Assembly: GCA_948567375.1 (NCBI GenBank)
Contig: OX419762.1
Span: forward strand, 57,182,841 to 57,246,840
DNA length: 64,000 nucleotides
Reading direction: 5' to 3'
Source of the DNA: Lunularia cruciata
Lineage: Eukaryota; Streptophyta; Marchantiopsida; Lunulariales; Lunulariaceae
In this document: piece by piece, positions 23,439-36,706 of the stretch
Layout of the letters: each line of letters begins with the position of its first letter
Numbering within the stretch: position 1 is the first letter of the stretch
The notes under the pieces: generated by a model
The model's input: the letters and a program-made list of their open reading frames with translations, nothing else
Told to the model about the DNA's origin: nothing
Database searches by the model: none
Translations under genes and position numbers: made by a program

Positions 23439-23807
23439 TACTCAAAGACTCCTTGTTGACGGTCAGATTTCATGTTCAAGGTACTGACTACATGATGGGA
23501 CCCACTGTCACTTGCACCATTCACACTATCGGATGTGTCATCAGCAAGACCATTAGGGTTGGAGACCTAGGTCAGGATCAGGGGGTATACTTTCAAAATG
23601 CAGCTCCAAAAAGCTCACTTCTTTGATATTGAGCCTTTGAGTTCTTGGCTATGGTGGACAAAGGCCGATGAGCATGACCTAGAGTCTCTTAGCTAGAGTG
23701 AGTGTGGATTGATTGTAATCAGTGCCCAATTATTGGCAAATTATTGAGTGATAGATCAAGTACTGATCTAATTGAACGTGAGTTGTGTTGAGAACAAACT
23801 GATTATT

Positions 23808-23902
23808 GTGGCACTTTAGAGTCCATGTATGACTTACATGTGAGTTGTGCTTCTATAGTGTGTGATGTTGATAGCAATGTATGTTGTGTAGAAATGTATA
23901 TA
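23808..23902 (+). repeat. Direct repeat X, right copy
   Basis: Partner of 21211-21306. It begins exactly where the family A LTR homology ends. Confidence 0.85.
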
Positions 23903-23904
23903 CG

Positions 23905-24079
23905 CATGACATACCCCATGACATCTAATATGATAATTTGCCATGCACTTCCTTATAAATGTGTTGAATGTCATGTCCATTGCTCCATATAACTCAAAGG
24001 CTAGAGGAACAAAGAGGTGATCTTGGTCCATGCATCTATACTTGGAGACCTTACATGCTAATGATTTGCTTGCCACCAT
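23905..24079 (-). other. Unidentified repeat-derived coding fragment, homologous to 54770-54880
   Basis: On the minus strand 24010-23905 reads LAFELYGAMDMTFNTFIRKC then YHIRCHGV. The plus strand at 54770-54880 reads LALELYGAMDTEFHIFVKEC then YHIRRQGH. The shared protein pattern at two distant sites suggests a dispersed element's coding region. I do not recognise the family. Confidence 0.5.
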
Positions 24080-26900
24080 CTAAGAGGATAAGTAATCACT
24101 ACTTCCAAACTACATCACTTGTAAGATTTGTAACCACAACATCCGCCATTGTCACTTGATTATCTCAAACCAAGTATAAGTTTGTTCTAACATGTGTTGT
24201 TTGCAAAGCATGCAAACACTCCCTCTAAGCAAGGTATCCACTCTCTTGTGCCAAAGAAAACACTATATCCCTTGTGGCATCATAGGTAGCTATCATCCGT
24301 CCTCCAAATGACACTTTGTCATATGGATCAATGTTGCCTCTAGTGTAGAACCACACTCACAAGTGAATAATGAAGATGTAGACTTGTGGACCAAACCTAA
24401 GTGGAACCTCATTGCTATAAAGAAGGTAGCTCATGCAAGTCAAAATTCCCTAATGCACAATCAAGCTATAATCCAAGAGCTTGCATCCTCACCAAAGCAA
24501 GAGCAAAGATGTGCTCTAGTGGCACAAATAATGGAAAATTCAACTATGAGAGAATATAGCGTATGCTAACGCTATCACTCCATCAAGGAAGACTACAAAC
24601 TTCTGGTCCAATCTGATAGTAGTGAAGCAAAAGATAGAAGGTCTTCTTGTGCCCATGGAGATAGACCATCTCTCATCTGCTACAATAAAACCTAGAGAGA
24701 AAAGGATCTCTCTTCCACCTTAGTCACATATGTCTCTAAAATTGGCCTATTAACAACCACAAAATGGGAGGAAAGTAAGGGTGCCAAGAGAGTCCAACTA
24801 TCCAAAAAAATTATAAGTGTCATGTCCTTGATGGATAATAGGCCTACCACTCTACAAAAAATTGGTAAAGATGTCTGTCTATGGGCCAAATCCCCTATCA
24901 CACACTCAAATGTCCTTGGTTCAAATGATATCACCAAATACTCTCATAATCCTTCTATCAAAGCTCTCATACATTATAGGAAAGTCACTATTCAAATATT
25001 AAAAGCCACTATTTGTATTAAAATATGGTTTACTACTATGTGATCATTGAGTGTTTGCTTATTGACACATGGGTCCACCTTCTCTATCACTTCATCCAAG
25101 GTAGATATTGCCTCTTTTCTCTACTTTTTCCTACGTAGCTCTATGCCTTTTAATGCTTATCCTTGCTCCTTTGTTCTTCTTTGTTTACTCTTTGCCTTTG
25201 CTTTTCCTTGTTGAGTTAGCGCATCCCTTCCCATGCACCAATGATGCTTCTCCGTATCACATTACTAACAAACCTTTTCTTTCAATTTGACTTTATCATG
25301 TCTTCAATTTTATCCTACAAACTTATGTTTGTGATTCCACGGATCTATCATGTATATCTTGGTTCCTTCACTCTTTTTACTCATGTTGATTCATTTCTTT
25401 CTTGCTTAGTTCTCATAATTTGGTTGAGATTTCTACAAGTACTCATTTGCCTACACTTCTGCTTGCTTCTTCTTTCCACAAGCTAGCAGTTTACAATAGA
25501 TGCTACATTTTTGGATGACACATATATTTAACATGTTCTTCCCTCAACATTCTCACTACTTTTGAGTGGCACTTGGGGTGAGCAACCGAGTTTGTCTTCA
25601 CACTCATGAGTTTTTGAGCAAAAATTTGGTACAAGGAGTACTAACACTTGCTTGCCTACTTTGCCAGTGCGGGAGGCACTGATGAAGTTTAATGTGCTTT
25701 CATTGAGGTTTGTTATGGCCACCTTTTGCTTCTAATATTTGTTTAGCATTCTACGACTCAATTATCCATAGCACTTGTTGAAATATGCTATATATCCTTT
25801 CCTCTTTCACTTTGCTCTTGTTATACTATTACACTTTGATATGTCTCTGCAAAAGCACCATCCACTAAGCTCCCACATTGTTCCACTCCTCCATTCCTCA
25901 GCTAATTCCTTCCTTATTATTTTTCCCTCGCTCTTTGCATACTTCATGGTTCATTCTTGACTTTTGACCTCTAGTGTTCCTACTTGACTCCAACTTATAG
26001 TTTGATTTTTCTTTCATTCATGCATTGCTTAATGGTGGTCAATGACATTATTTTTTATATCTGTCTAATTTGTTTGAATAGTTGTTATCAATTTCAAGTT
26101 GTTTATTAGTTGTTTAGATATATTTTGTTCTCAATTTATTGCAATTATGCCTTTGCTTTAGGTTACACTTGATGCATTCTACTTTATGGATTTATCATTA
26201 TTCTAGCACTGTGCATAAATTATATCTTGGCTACCAATTATATGCATTTATTGATCACATGAGTTATGAATCCCCTATTTCTAGAACGGCTTTTACCTCA
26301 TCTACCTATATCCTCAACCAAACTAAAATTCTAATGGTCTTATGATTAATAATTCAAAAGAAAAATTCCAGAAATCCAAATGTATAATTTTTTTTTATAT
26401 CATCAAAATATATATTATCATCTAGAAAAATATCTATGAACTATTAAAGTGCTGGAAATTTCTATGAAATTTCCATCACTTATTAAACAAGGAAGAGATA
26501 GATGAAATAACTTAAAAATTTTATACCCATCTACAAATTAGAAATAAATACATAGGCAGTAAAAAAATATTCTCTACCTCTTCTTTCTTTTTGTTCAAAA
26601 TAACATGTCTATAATAACAATACCTATGATTAAATATAAGCATATTATTTTTAATTTCAGTGAAAAATAATGGTTAAAATACAAGACTATGCATCATATA
26701 TTCAAAAGATCCAATTAAGAAAATATTCATTGAAATATCCCAATTTTACTTGTATTAAATTAAAGACTAAGGTTTTTAGATTATTGAGTTCAATCTCCAC
26801 ATTGAGAAGTTAGAGGTTAATTGAGGTAATCATTGATAGTGAAGACTCAAGTTCCATGTCTTAAAACTGTATGATTTTTGAATCTAACTTAATAAGTGAT
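24080..26900. other. Unassigned non-coding stretch
   Basis: No ORF with a recognisable domain. Small ORFs (24363-24569, 24692-24937, 25108-26345) give unremarkable sequence, and 25090-26340 is pyrimidine-rich on the plus strand. Probably old repeat sequence. Confidence 0.4.
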
Positions 26901-26929
26901 AAACAATACTAAGATTCTTATCTTATCTT

Positions 26930-28035
26930 TTATAACTTCTCCATCTAGTATCTAGTATGTGTACTTTCATTTATTGTGGTTATATTGAAAAGTCCTTCAA
27001 TTTGTAGCAAAAAAGAAGAAATTATGAAATTATGAAGATCAAATATAAAAGTAAGACCAAATAAAAAATAAAGGTAAATACAAATATTTTGAGAAAGAAA
27101 AACACTTAATTATTCTCAAATAAGTAGCTTATTTGATGATTTCAGAATTTAAAATGGTAAATTAATGATCAAAGCATCATAATTACAATTATGGAGTCTA
27201 AATTTGTAAATTTTGAAATAATGAAAATATGTTTCTTAATTTAAGTACCATTTCTATCTAATATCCACTTTAAGTGATTGTGATAGGGTTGAAAAGCTCA
27301 TTGAAATATACATTGTGTAAAACTTGAATCATATTAAAGAGCTTAAATATAAAAGTTATAGAGAAAAAAAAAACATTTGAGTATTTGTTATTTGATGATT
27401 TGGGGTCTAAAACAATAATCTCATTGATAAAGTCATCCTTGATATTATTTTGGAGTCTAAATCTACAAAAAGTAAAGAAAACATTACTATGCAAGATCTA
27501 TTGCTTAAATTTAAGTATTGTTTCTGGCTAGCATCTATATCAAGCTTGTATGGTTGCATTGAAAAGTTCATGAAATTTTACATCCCGTTATACCAAAATC
27601 ATAAAAAACACAGACAAATATAAGGATAATGTGGAAAAAGCGAAAGTATAATTTATCTTTTGTGTAACTTATTCTACAACTTAGTAGTCTAAAATAGTAA
27701 TATTCAAAGTCCAAGGTCTACTCAGTAATATTTTTGGAGTCCAATTTAGTGAATATTTGCAAAAATGAAAAGATTTCATTTCCTTTATTTGAAAATTTTT
27801 CCATATAGCTTGTTTTAAGATCTTATGGTTGCATTGAATAGTTTCTTTAATTTTATACGTAATAAAAAAATTTTGAAATATGGAAGTTAGTACAAAATCA
27901 AATTATCTAATCATCTCTCCCAAATATATCATGTTTTCAATCTTAAAGTCTAAAATCATAGCACTCCAAGATAAAGAGCTACTCAAAAATAATTTTGGAG
28001 TCTAAATCCACAAATGATAAAAAAAAATTCAAAAT
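26930..28035. repeat. Decayed tandem repeat, period about 260-300 bp, four or more units
   Basis: Two anchor motifs recur in step. GGAGTCTAAAT-like words lie at 27193, 27452, 27736 and 27997 (spacings 259, 284, 261). GGTTGCATTGAAAAGTTC-like words lie at about 26987, 27291, 27561 and 27836 (spacings 304, 270, 275). Between them A-rich spacers and a TTATTTGATGATTT-like block also recur. Units are strongly diverged and AT-rich. No coding capacity. Confidence 0.75.
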
Positions 28036-30859
28036 TAACTTCTTGGTTTTTGGTAATTGTTAAGGATAAAGGAGAACAAGCTAAAATGTGGCATCTACTT
28101 GGCATACAAGCTAAATTAGTTGTTAACTTGATATGAAAGTTATCCAATCCTTGGAAGGTACTTAGAAGTTTAATACCAAGAAGCTTCCTAGTTGCTTCTA
28201 GAACATTCTACCAAGAAGTTTCCTAGTTCTTCTAGAACATGCTTAGAATTTCTATTGTCTTTGGCTTAATTTTACTAACTCATTATCCTTTGCTAACTCA
28301 TCTTTTAACTCACTATTAATATATATTCTTCCACCAGTAGTTGGTGATATCCTCATTGTAATGGAATCTTCAAACTCCTATATGACCATATGTGCATTTT
28401 TGAGATGATAAAAAGGCTCTTATGTAGCATCTTGAAGATAATACCTATTCCAAAGGATGTTATATTTAGTGTGTTATTGGTGATCAAGTTGGATGTCACA
28501 ACATGCATTATACGGTTGACTCTGTATTCTTATGAGCATTAATAAGGATGGAAGTAGGGGTGGACACAAGTGGGCAAGGAAGATAGGTTAGAGACAAAGG
28601 GTTTTCACTTCAAAATATGAAGGCAAGATGGATCCACATATGAATAAGAAATAGAAGTTGATTAGCAATTAGAGAAATGATGTAAGTAATATTAAATAAA
28701 CCTATTCAATTAAGAGCAAGTTTACAAACTTAGGAGTCAAGCAAGAGAGGAAGTTAATTGGAAGAAAGCATGACCTTATTGTCTAGTTGAAAGGTGAGAT
28801 CATGACAATGCTTATAAGCATGTTGCTTTTGCCAATGTTAAGCAAAGATAAGATGAGACTTGGCTAAGTGTAAGGATTGAGATAACATGGACAAGAAGGT
28901 GGAAGTATGAGGAACATGAGACGCAATGGAGCAAAAAGGGATTCTGGAACAAGTAAATTGAGGATGAAGGGAGAGAATTTGGCGCTTGCCTACTTGAAAT
29001 TATTGTAGTCAAATTTAGCAAGATAAGTATTCCATTGTGTTTGTGAAAGTTGACAAAGGCACAATTCATATCTTCCAAGGTGCAATTGCATGTTTAGTCC
29101 TATCAATTTGAGGATGATATGTCATAGAAAAAGCAAGTTTGGTGCCGAGTAGCTTGAAGAATGCTTGCAAAAACTTACATGTGAATCAAGGAGTACAATT
29201 AGAGATGACATTTGTTGGCATCCCATGATACTTGAAGACAATGTCAAAGTAAATCTTGGCTATCATTGGAGTATCCATGGTAGATGCCAAGTGAATTTTC
29301 TTGCTAATTTTATCAACAAACAACACAATGGTTGTATACTTTGATCTATTTTGTGCAAGGATGTGATGAGGTCAAGAGTTACATGTTCCAGTTGGGTAGG
29401 GAGTGGTTGAAATAGTTCATTCGGTTCTTGGTTGCTGATCTTTTTGCATAGGCAGCTCTCACAAAATTCAACAAACTCTCAAACCTCTTGTACCATGTTC
29501 AACCACCACCATTGACATTGGATGGTAATCAAGGTTCTATCCACACCCATGTGACAAGAGATTGATAAATCATGGGTTTCTTGAAGCCACATAAGTCAGA
29601 GATCACCCATAGTTGGAACATAGATCTTGTTCTCATTGAATAGGACGCACTCCTTGAATGAAAACTATTGTATTCATTGTCATGTGAGCAAGATTGTTTT
29701 GCACCAATTGAAAGAATGGGTTGTATTGTAAATCATTATTGAATTGTGTGTGTATCTTTTAGTATGTCAACACCGTGGAGATTGTTAACTCTTGGGAGAT
29801 TCAAGAAGAATCTTCAAATCAAGTTTTTGGGACAAGGCATCAAGAATGACATAGAACTTGTCGGAACAAGCTTGATATCAAGCAACTATAATTTTTTCTC
29901 TCATCAATGATGTTGACTCTTCATGTGCCCCAAATGTAAAGTTGCAATAAGGGTTTGTGATTAGTTTGCATGATCACTTGTTTCCTCATACTTTGCATTG
30001 TATACCATTGCAAATTGTTCTCAATTGCAAATAGAATACTCTATTTTTATTTAGTTTACAAGACACAAAGGCAACGGAATGTAATTCATTTGAAAATTCT
30101 TGTTGCAACATAACTCCAATGGTAAATTTAGAAGCATAAAAAATAATCACACAAGATAGTGAGGATCATATAGTTGGAGGATGGATCATGAAGAGACCAT
30201 ATGCTTCAATTTTTTGAATGCTTATTTGTGCTTGGTGGTCCATTCAAAGCTTATTATAGGTGAATTATCAATAAAAATCACCACTCTATAAAATCACTAA
30301 ACTTCTATGACATCCTTAAGAGTATCATATATCAATTGCTAATGGCTTTGATTTTCTCCTCTTCCATCTTGATCTTCCATAGCTAAAACCTTATGGGCCA
30401 AGAAAATAACTTCCTTTTGACAAAAAACACACTTGGACTTCATGTGATAGAACTTGCATTGTTATAGCCATCTCAAGGTTTTTTGGATATGGTTCTTTTG
30501 TTTTAATTTTGTCTTATTATAAATAAAAATTTCATCCAAGAACACTACCATGTATTGATCTAATAGTCCATCTAACACGTAATGAATTTGATCCATGAAG
30601 ATTTTCATAACATTAGTGAGCCAAAAGGTAAAACTTTCCATTAAAAATACCCATACCTTGTATGAAACATTATATATTGCATAAATTCTCCATCAATGGG
30701 AATTTTCCAATAGTTGTTTCAAATATCCAACTTAGAGAATTATCTTACTCCACTTAATTGATCTACCAAGTCATAAATTTGAGACAAGAGATATGCCTTC
30801 TTCATGGTTTGTTTATTGACACCCTGGTAGTCAATATAGAATCAAAATCCTTCATCCTT

Positions 30860-31451
30860 CTTTGTGTAATTTTTTGAGGATATGAGAAAATGCAAGAGAA
30901 ACACAAGAGAAATACAAGGTTTAATTCCTCAATACTCCAATGGCTCCAAAGAGCATTTTGACTTTATTATATAGTGGATAAAATCACTTCCAAGGGAGCT
31001 ACATCCTTAGATTAGATACATAGATAAGTGGCATATTTACAAGCCACACCTTAGATTGGATCCATAGGTTGGTGACATTTCAGCTTGGGTCCCATCTGGT
31101 TGGTCAAATAGGTTTGACCATATGGAATCTTTTGAGAATCTTCTTGTAAGAAAGCTCATAAAAATGTGGAAGTGGTACTATTGGAAAGATCTTAACAATA
31201 CAAAGTGAGAGGAAAGAATGCTTTCTTCTTGGCAAGGATATATTTTTCAAGGCCTAATTTTTTGTTTAGGTTTCCAAAATTGACTTTGAAGTTTTTGGTG
31301 TATTTTCAACCTTTGCTCTATTAGCTTAAGTCCTCTTTTGGTGATACCTCTATCTGATTTACTTAGACCATAGTGTATAAAATCCCTAAAGATACTACCA
31401 TGCCAATTTTTATCTCTAGATAATTTGTCTAGCTAATGGTATTACACTTTG
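30860..31451 (-). repeat. Family C solo LTR #1 (582 bp) with CTTTG target duplication
   Basis: 30865-31446 starts TGTAATTTTTTGAGG and ends AATGGTATTACA, flanked by CTTTG at 30860-30864 and 31447-31451. Removing it restores the RT sequence of family B copy 3 (CCTTCTTTG|GGACAAAT against CCTTCTTTGGAACAAAT in copy 1). It is a single LTR with no internal region, so it is a product of LTR-LTR recombination. Orientation is inferred from a TATATAATAAAG-like box on the minus strand. Confidence 0.93.
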
Positions 31452-31877
31452 GGACAAATAATATTGGTACTTTCTAAAAGGATATACTATGTCATATGAA
31501 ATCCTTCTCCAAAAACTTGGTAAGTGTTGTTTGAAGCTCTTCTAACTCCTTTGGTAAGAGCCAATAGGTTATTCTACTCAATAAAGTACTATAGTAATCA
31601 AAGGGTAATCTCTTTGGAAAATCATCCAAAAATACATATACAAACTCTTGTATAATCTAATCAACCATTGCTTGTCAAAACCTTTTATCTTTATAATATT
31701 TTCCTTGCACAATTAGACTCATCAACAGAAAAAATGGAAATATATTTCTCCAATGTTTTTGTTCCAGTTTCTATAATGAAAAACTTCTCATCTTGGACTA
31801 ATTAATTTTAGATGTCTCAAAGGTGCCAAACAACCTAATCAATAAGCCATACCTTAGAGTTGTTTTTGAATTTTTTG

Positions 31878-32156
31878 TCAAGCCCAATCAAATTGAACCT
31901 TATGATATTCAAGCCAAGGGAGCCCTAGAATGATATGGTAATGTAATAGATCTACTACAACCCTCATACACTTTGAATATTCTTTCCCAATCTTGAATAT
32001 AATAGGATGTAAGGTATGGAATGCCAAAATCTTTGTACCATCCACTATCATCAATTTACTATAAAATATTGGCTTGATAAGTATACATAATTCCTTTGCT
32101 AATTGTATGAATATGAAATTCATGGAACTCACATAATTAACCAAAATTCTATGCAC
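31878..32156 (-). pseudogene. Family B copy 3 protease remnant
   Basis: Minus-strand segment with LAKELCILIKPIFYS and HIILGLPWLEYHKVQFDW, matching the protease of copy 1 (8950-9435). The active-site D-S-G is gone (NYVSSMNF in its place). Confidence 0.75.
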
Positions 32157-32735
32157 AATCAGATATTATACCTTGCAAGTATATCAAACTTACATGAATC
32201 AAACCTTTAATCTCATAAGAACAAATCAGATTCCCAATAAGTGGCTCTATATCATTTATTGATAATCTTCTTTTCCTTGATACTCATGTTCCAAAAACTC
32301 CATTTGAGAAATGAATCAAGGTTTTCCATTTCTTGTTGGATATTCTACAATGTGATATCCAATTTGGTGCCCATAAAAACAACCACCATTTTGTCATAAT
32401 CTTTATCTATTATAATGCTAAGTGATTTCCTTGTAATACCATTAGCTAGATAGATTATCTAGAGATGATAATTGGCTTGGTAATACCTTTAGAGATGTTA
32501 TATATGATGGTCAAAGTAGATCAGATAGAAGTGTCTCCAAAAGATTACTTCAAATGGGCAAATGCCAAAGACACCTAAAAGCTTCAAAGCTAATTTTAGA
32601 GGCCTCAAAAAATAAATTAGGCCTCAAAAAATTATATGCACCAACCTTTACATAGAGAGAGGCATTGCCTTTTCCCATACTTTGTTTATCTTGTTAATGC
32701 CTCTCCCCTCCTTTGTTTATCTTGTTGAGAACTTT

Positions 32736-32740
32736 CCAAT
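32736..32740. repeat. Target-site duplication CCAAT, left of family B copy 2
   Basis: CCAAT directly left of the LTR, repeated at 38379-38383. Confidence 0.95.
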
Positions 32741-33166
32741 TGTAAAAGACCAAAACCGAGGAGAGAAATAGGAGAATGGAAACTTACATTGGGACACTTG
32801 AATGAGTGAAAACTCCGAATGCCTAGCATGAGCTTTGTCTTTGGTATTTATAGGTAGCATACACGGCCCTTGAGAAGCTTCTCAAGAAGCTTCCTCAAGC
32901 CGCTTTCTTAGAGTGCTAGCCAAGTTAACTAGGAAGCTTCTCAAGAAGCTTTCTTCTAGAAGCCGCCTACTTGGCGTGCAAGCTAAGCTAGTTGGAAGCT
33001 TCTAGAAGCTTCCTTCTAGAAGCTACTTACTTAAGGTGCAAGCTAAGCTAACCGGGAAGCTTCCCAAGAAGCTTCCTAGATACTTCCGGAATATTCTAGG
33101 CTAATTTGTCTTATGTGCTACTTCGTGAGCCTGACTGACTTCATCGCTAAACACCATATTGTTACA
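32741..33166 (-). repeat. 3' LTR of family B copy 2
   Basis: 426 bp. TATA box at 32845-32852, GAAnnTTC array 32874-33096 with a perfect four-unit element at 32995-33012 and TTCCGGAATATTC at 33084-33096. Confidence 0.97.
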
Positions 33167-33229
33167 TATTCCCCCGCCGCTAGTTGGTGACGTCCTTGTT
33201 GCCAGTGAAGCTTCAAATTCTTGGATGGT

Positions 33230-34411
33230 CGTCTGTGCATTGTGGAGGTGAGAAAGAGGTTCCCATGTGGCATCATGAAGGGGATACCCTTTCCAAAGGA
33301 CCTTGTACTACGTATGTTGGCAACAGCCTCGTTGAATGTGGCGACGCGCAAAGATACGATCAACTTCGTACTCCTCATGATCATTGATAGGGATAGGAAG
33401 AGGGGGAGGTTGGACTTGAGAGGAAAAGGAAGAGGGGTTACAAACAAAGGGTTTCAACTTGGAAACATCAAAGATAGGATGGATACGCATGTGACAAGGC
33501 AAGGCAAGACGATTAGCAATAGGAGAGACAATTTGGATGATACCAAAGGGCCCTATCCAATTAGGGGCAAGTTTATGAACTTGGGTATCAAATGGGAGAG
33601 GGAGGTTACTAGAGGATAGCATGACTTTATCACCGACTTCAAAGGTGAGATCTCGACGATGGTGGTCCGCATATTGTTTTTGGCAATTCTGAGCAACAAG
33701 GAGGTGAGACTTGGCTTGTTGGAGAGATTGGGATATAGCGGTCAAGAATGTGGAAGAATGAGGAACCAGAGATGGAGTGGGAGCAAGAAGAGAATCTGGA
33801 ACAAGCGGATCTTAACCAAAATTGAAAAAGAAAGGAGAGAATCCGATGCTTGCCTGTTTGGAATTGTTGTAGGCAAATTTGGCAACAGCAAGACATTCAT
33901 CCCAATTGGTATGGTGGACATTGACAAAGGCACGCAACATATCCTCCAATGTATGATTTTCACGTTCGGTTTGTCCATCAGTTTGAGGATGATAGGCCAT
34001 GGACAAAGCAAGCTTGGTGCCAAGTATCTGAAAGAGTGCTTGCCAAAACTTCCCGGTAAAGCAAGGATCACGGTTGGAGATGAGTACGCATGGCATTCCA
34101 TGATGCTTGAAGACATTGTCAAAGAGGATTTGTGCTAGGGTTGGAGCATCCATGGTATCACAGGTTGGTGCCAAGTGGATTTGCTTACTAAGCTTATCCA
34201 CAAACACTACGATGGCGGTGTGTCCTTGTTTTGTCTTTGGCAAAGATGTGATGAGATCCAAGCTTACATGCTCCCAACAAGCTGATGGAACGGCAAACGG
34301 TTGAAGGAGTCCACCCGGATTCTAGTTGTTGGCCTTGTTACATTGGCAGCTCTCACACAATCAGACAAATTCTCAAACATCCCGTTTCATGTTGGGCCAC
34401 CACCATTGACG
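33230..34411 (-). pseudogene. Family B copy 2 integrase and chromodomain remnant
   Basis: 34261-33812 carries the integrase core (LITSLPKTKQGHTAIVVFVD). The second catalytic Asp is Asn (ISNRDP). TAA at 33812-33814 replaces Gln, and TAG at 33308-33310 interrupts the chromodomain (YEVDRIFARRH before it, YKVLWKGYP after it). Confidence 0.85.
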
Positions 34412-36235
34412 TTAGAGGGTACCCAAGGTCTTTTCCACACCCATGTGATCAACGATGGGTAAATCATGGGCTTCTTGAAGGCGCACAAGTCGAAGATCAC
34501 CTTTGGCTGGAACATAGATCTGGTCTGCATGGAATAGAAGGCCTTCCTTGAAGGAAAAGGTGTTGTACTCTTTTTCACCTGTTGTTAGCCGACCATGTAC
34601 CATTTGGAAGAAAGGATCTTGTTGTAGAGCTAACCAAAACTCGTTATGAATCTTGGGATCAATTAACACCGTCGTAATTGTTGTCGCGATGAGAAGAAGA
34701 GACTTCAAATCAGGTCGTCGTGATAGAGCATCAAGGATGACATGGAACCGACCTGGTTTGTACTCAAGTTTGATGTCAAACAATTGGAGTTGCTCTTCCC
34801 ATCGATGATGTCGACTCTTCATGTGCTCTAGGTGTAAGGTCTGCAACAATGGCTTGTGATCAGTTCGCATGATCACTTGTTTCCCCAAGAGATAATGCCT
34901 CCATACCTTGGTGGCATATACCATTGCAAGTTGTTCCCGATCTCGAGTAGAGTAATTTCTTTCAGCTGTATTTAGTCGGTGAGACACAAAGGCAATAGGA
35001 TGTAGTCCATCTGGAAATTCTTGTTGCAACATAGCTCCAATTGCAAAGTTAGAAGCATCAAAATCAACCACACAAGGTAGTTGAGGATCATATGGTTGAA
35101 GAATGGGTCTTGAAGACACCATATGCTTTAACTTCTGGAATGCTTCTTCATGCTTGGTGGTCCATTGGAAGCTCGAGTTCTTTCCCAAGGGGTCAGTCAA
35201 TGGTGCAGCCACGTGAGCATAATAATGGATGAATTGTCGGTAAAAACTGGCCAATCCATTGAATGCTCGTACTTTGGTAGCATCCTTTGGGGTAGGCCAA
35301 TCAGTAATGGCCTTGATCTTCTCTTCTTCTATTTTGATCCCCTCTGATGAGATCTTATGATCCAAGAAGGTAACCTCCTTCTGCCAAAAAGCACACTTTG
35401 ACTTCTTGCAGTAAAATTTCCACTGTCGTAGTCGTCTTAGGACTTCTCGCACATGATTCCTGTGTTCTGCCTCTGTCCTACTATAGATTAAGATATCATC
35501 TAAGAACACCACCACGGACTGATCCAAGAGTCCCTCCAACACCCAATGCATCTGATCCATGAAGACAACTGGAGCATTAGTGAGTCCGAAAGGTAGAACT
35601 CTCCACTCAAAATGTCCATACCTTGTGCAAAAGGTAGTCTTTTGCACGTCCTCTCCTTCAATAGGAATTTGCCAATAGCCGCTACAAAGATCTAGCTTGG
35701 AAAAGTAGCGTGCTCCACTTAATTGATCAAGCAGGTCATCGATCCCAAGCAAGGGATATGCATTCTTCACGGTTTGCTTATTGAGCCCACGGTAATCAAT
35801 ACAGAAACGAAGTCCTCCATCCTTCTTTGGAACAAATAGTACCAGTGCTCCCCACGGAGAGGTACTATGTCGTATGAAATCCTTCTCCAACAACTCTATA
35901 AGTGTTGTTTGCAACTCCTCCAACTCCTTTGGTGAGAGCCGATAGATTGGTCTACTCACTAGAGTACTCCCTGGCAATAACTCGATCTTGAAGGGCATAC
36001 CTCGATCAGAGGGTAATCCCTTTGGCAGATCATCCGGAAACACATCTGCAAACTCCTGAACTATCTGATCAATCGTTGCTTGATGCGGCACCTGGCCATC
36101 CTCGGATTGTTCTTGTGCAATCGGCTTGATCCACACCGTGAATATAGACTTATCTTCCTCCAAAGCTTGCTCTATGGCTGCTTCATTAACAAACTTCCCT
36201 TCTAGGGACTCATCTCTCTTCCAAGCTTGCTCCAT
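34412..36235 (-). pseudogene. Family B copy 2 pol, RT and RNase H plus integrase start (607-codon open frame)
   Basis: Longest open frame in the window. N-terminal linker (EQALEEDKSIFTVWIK), RT with [16 protein letters not shown] and catalytic FLDDILIYS, RNase H with VDFDASNFAIGAML and TDHKPLLQTLH, then the beginning of the integrase zinc domain. It stops at TAA 34412-34414 where copy 1 has Gln. RT and RNase H residues look complete, so these domains decayed little since insertion. Confidence 0.92.
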
Positions 36236-36313
36236 GGTTGCCTTCTTGGCAAACTTCCCATCTTGGGACTGACTATTCTTAGGTGTCTTACTCAGAGGTG
36301 CCAGACAACCTAA

Positions 36314-36706
36314 TCAGAAATTCCTACCTTGGTGTTGTACTTGAATTTGACGTCGGGTCCAATCAAATTGAACCTTATGACGTTCAAGCCAAGGTAGACC
36401 CAGAATGATATCATAGTGTAGAGGTGCCACTACAAACCTCATACACTCCAAATACTCCTTCCCAATCTTGAAGGTAATAGGATGCGAGGTGCAAAATGCA
36501 CAACCTTTTCTACCATCCGCCATCATCAAACTACTTCCAATCACTGGCTTGATAGGAATACCCAATTCCTTTGCTACTTGCATAGATATGCAATTCTCTG
36601 AACTTCTAGAATCAACCAAAATCCTACAACCCCGATTAGATATCGTACCTTGCAAGTGAAGCAAACTTGCATAGGTCAAGCCTTCAATCCCATTAGAACT
36701 AATCAA
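36314..36706 (-). pseudogene. Family B copy 2 protease domain, active site altered
   Basis: Open segment homologous to copy 1 8950-9435 with IILGLPWLERHKVQFDW. The retropepsin D-S-G has become D-S-R (ILVDSRSS), which would abolish activity. Confidence 0.85.

Larger units (their letters stand above)
12795..23805 (+). mobile_element. Family A Ty3/gypsy LTR retrotransposon, copy 2
   Basis: Plus-strand counterpart of copy 1: 5' LTR lacking its first several hundred bases (12795-13813), leader, gag (14190-15300), long linker, RT (about 18494-18960), RNase H and integrase (19540-20620), a pol tail reading PTTLDVTTCRSILKVWEVLP near 20726, then a partial 3' LTR. That 3' LTR is split by a pogo transposon (21399-23438). 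All reading frames are broken. Copies 1 and 2 meet head-to-head inside their LTRs and share an unusual integrase Lys, so they may descend from an inverted duplication rather than two insertions. Confidence 0.8.
21307..23805 (+). repeat. Partial 3' LTR of family A copy 2, split by a pogo transposon
   Basis: 21307-21398 and 23439-23805 are adjacent parts of the family A LTR. Joining GGCAAG-TA-CTCAAAG matches the uninterrupted copy 1 LTR (GGCAATTACTCATAG, minus strand near 12690). The LTR stops at an internal position around 23805. Confidence 0.75.

Noticed and set aside
26360-26930. Further units of the 260-300 bp satellite to the left
   Set aside because: Anchor motifs are not recognisable there by eye.
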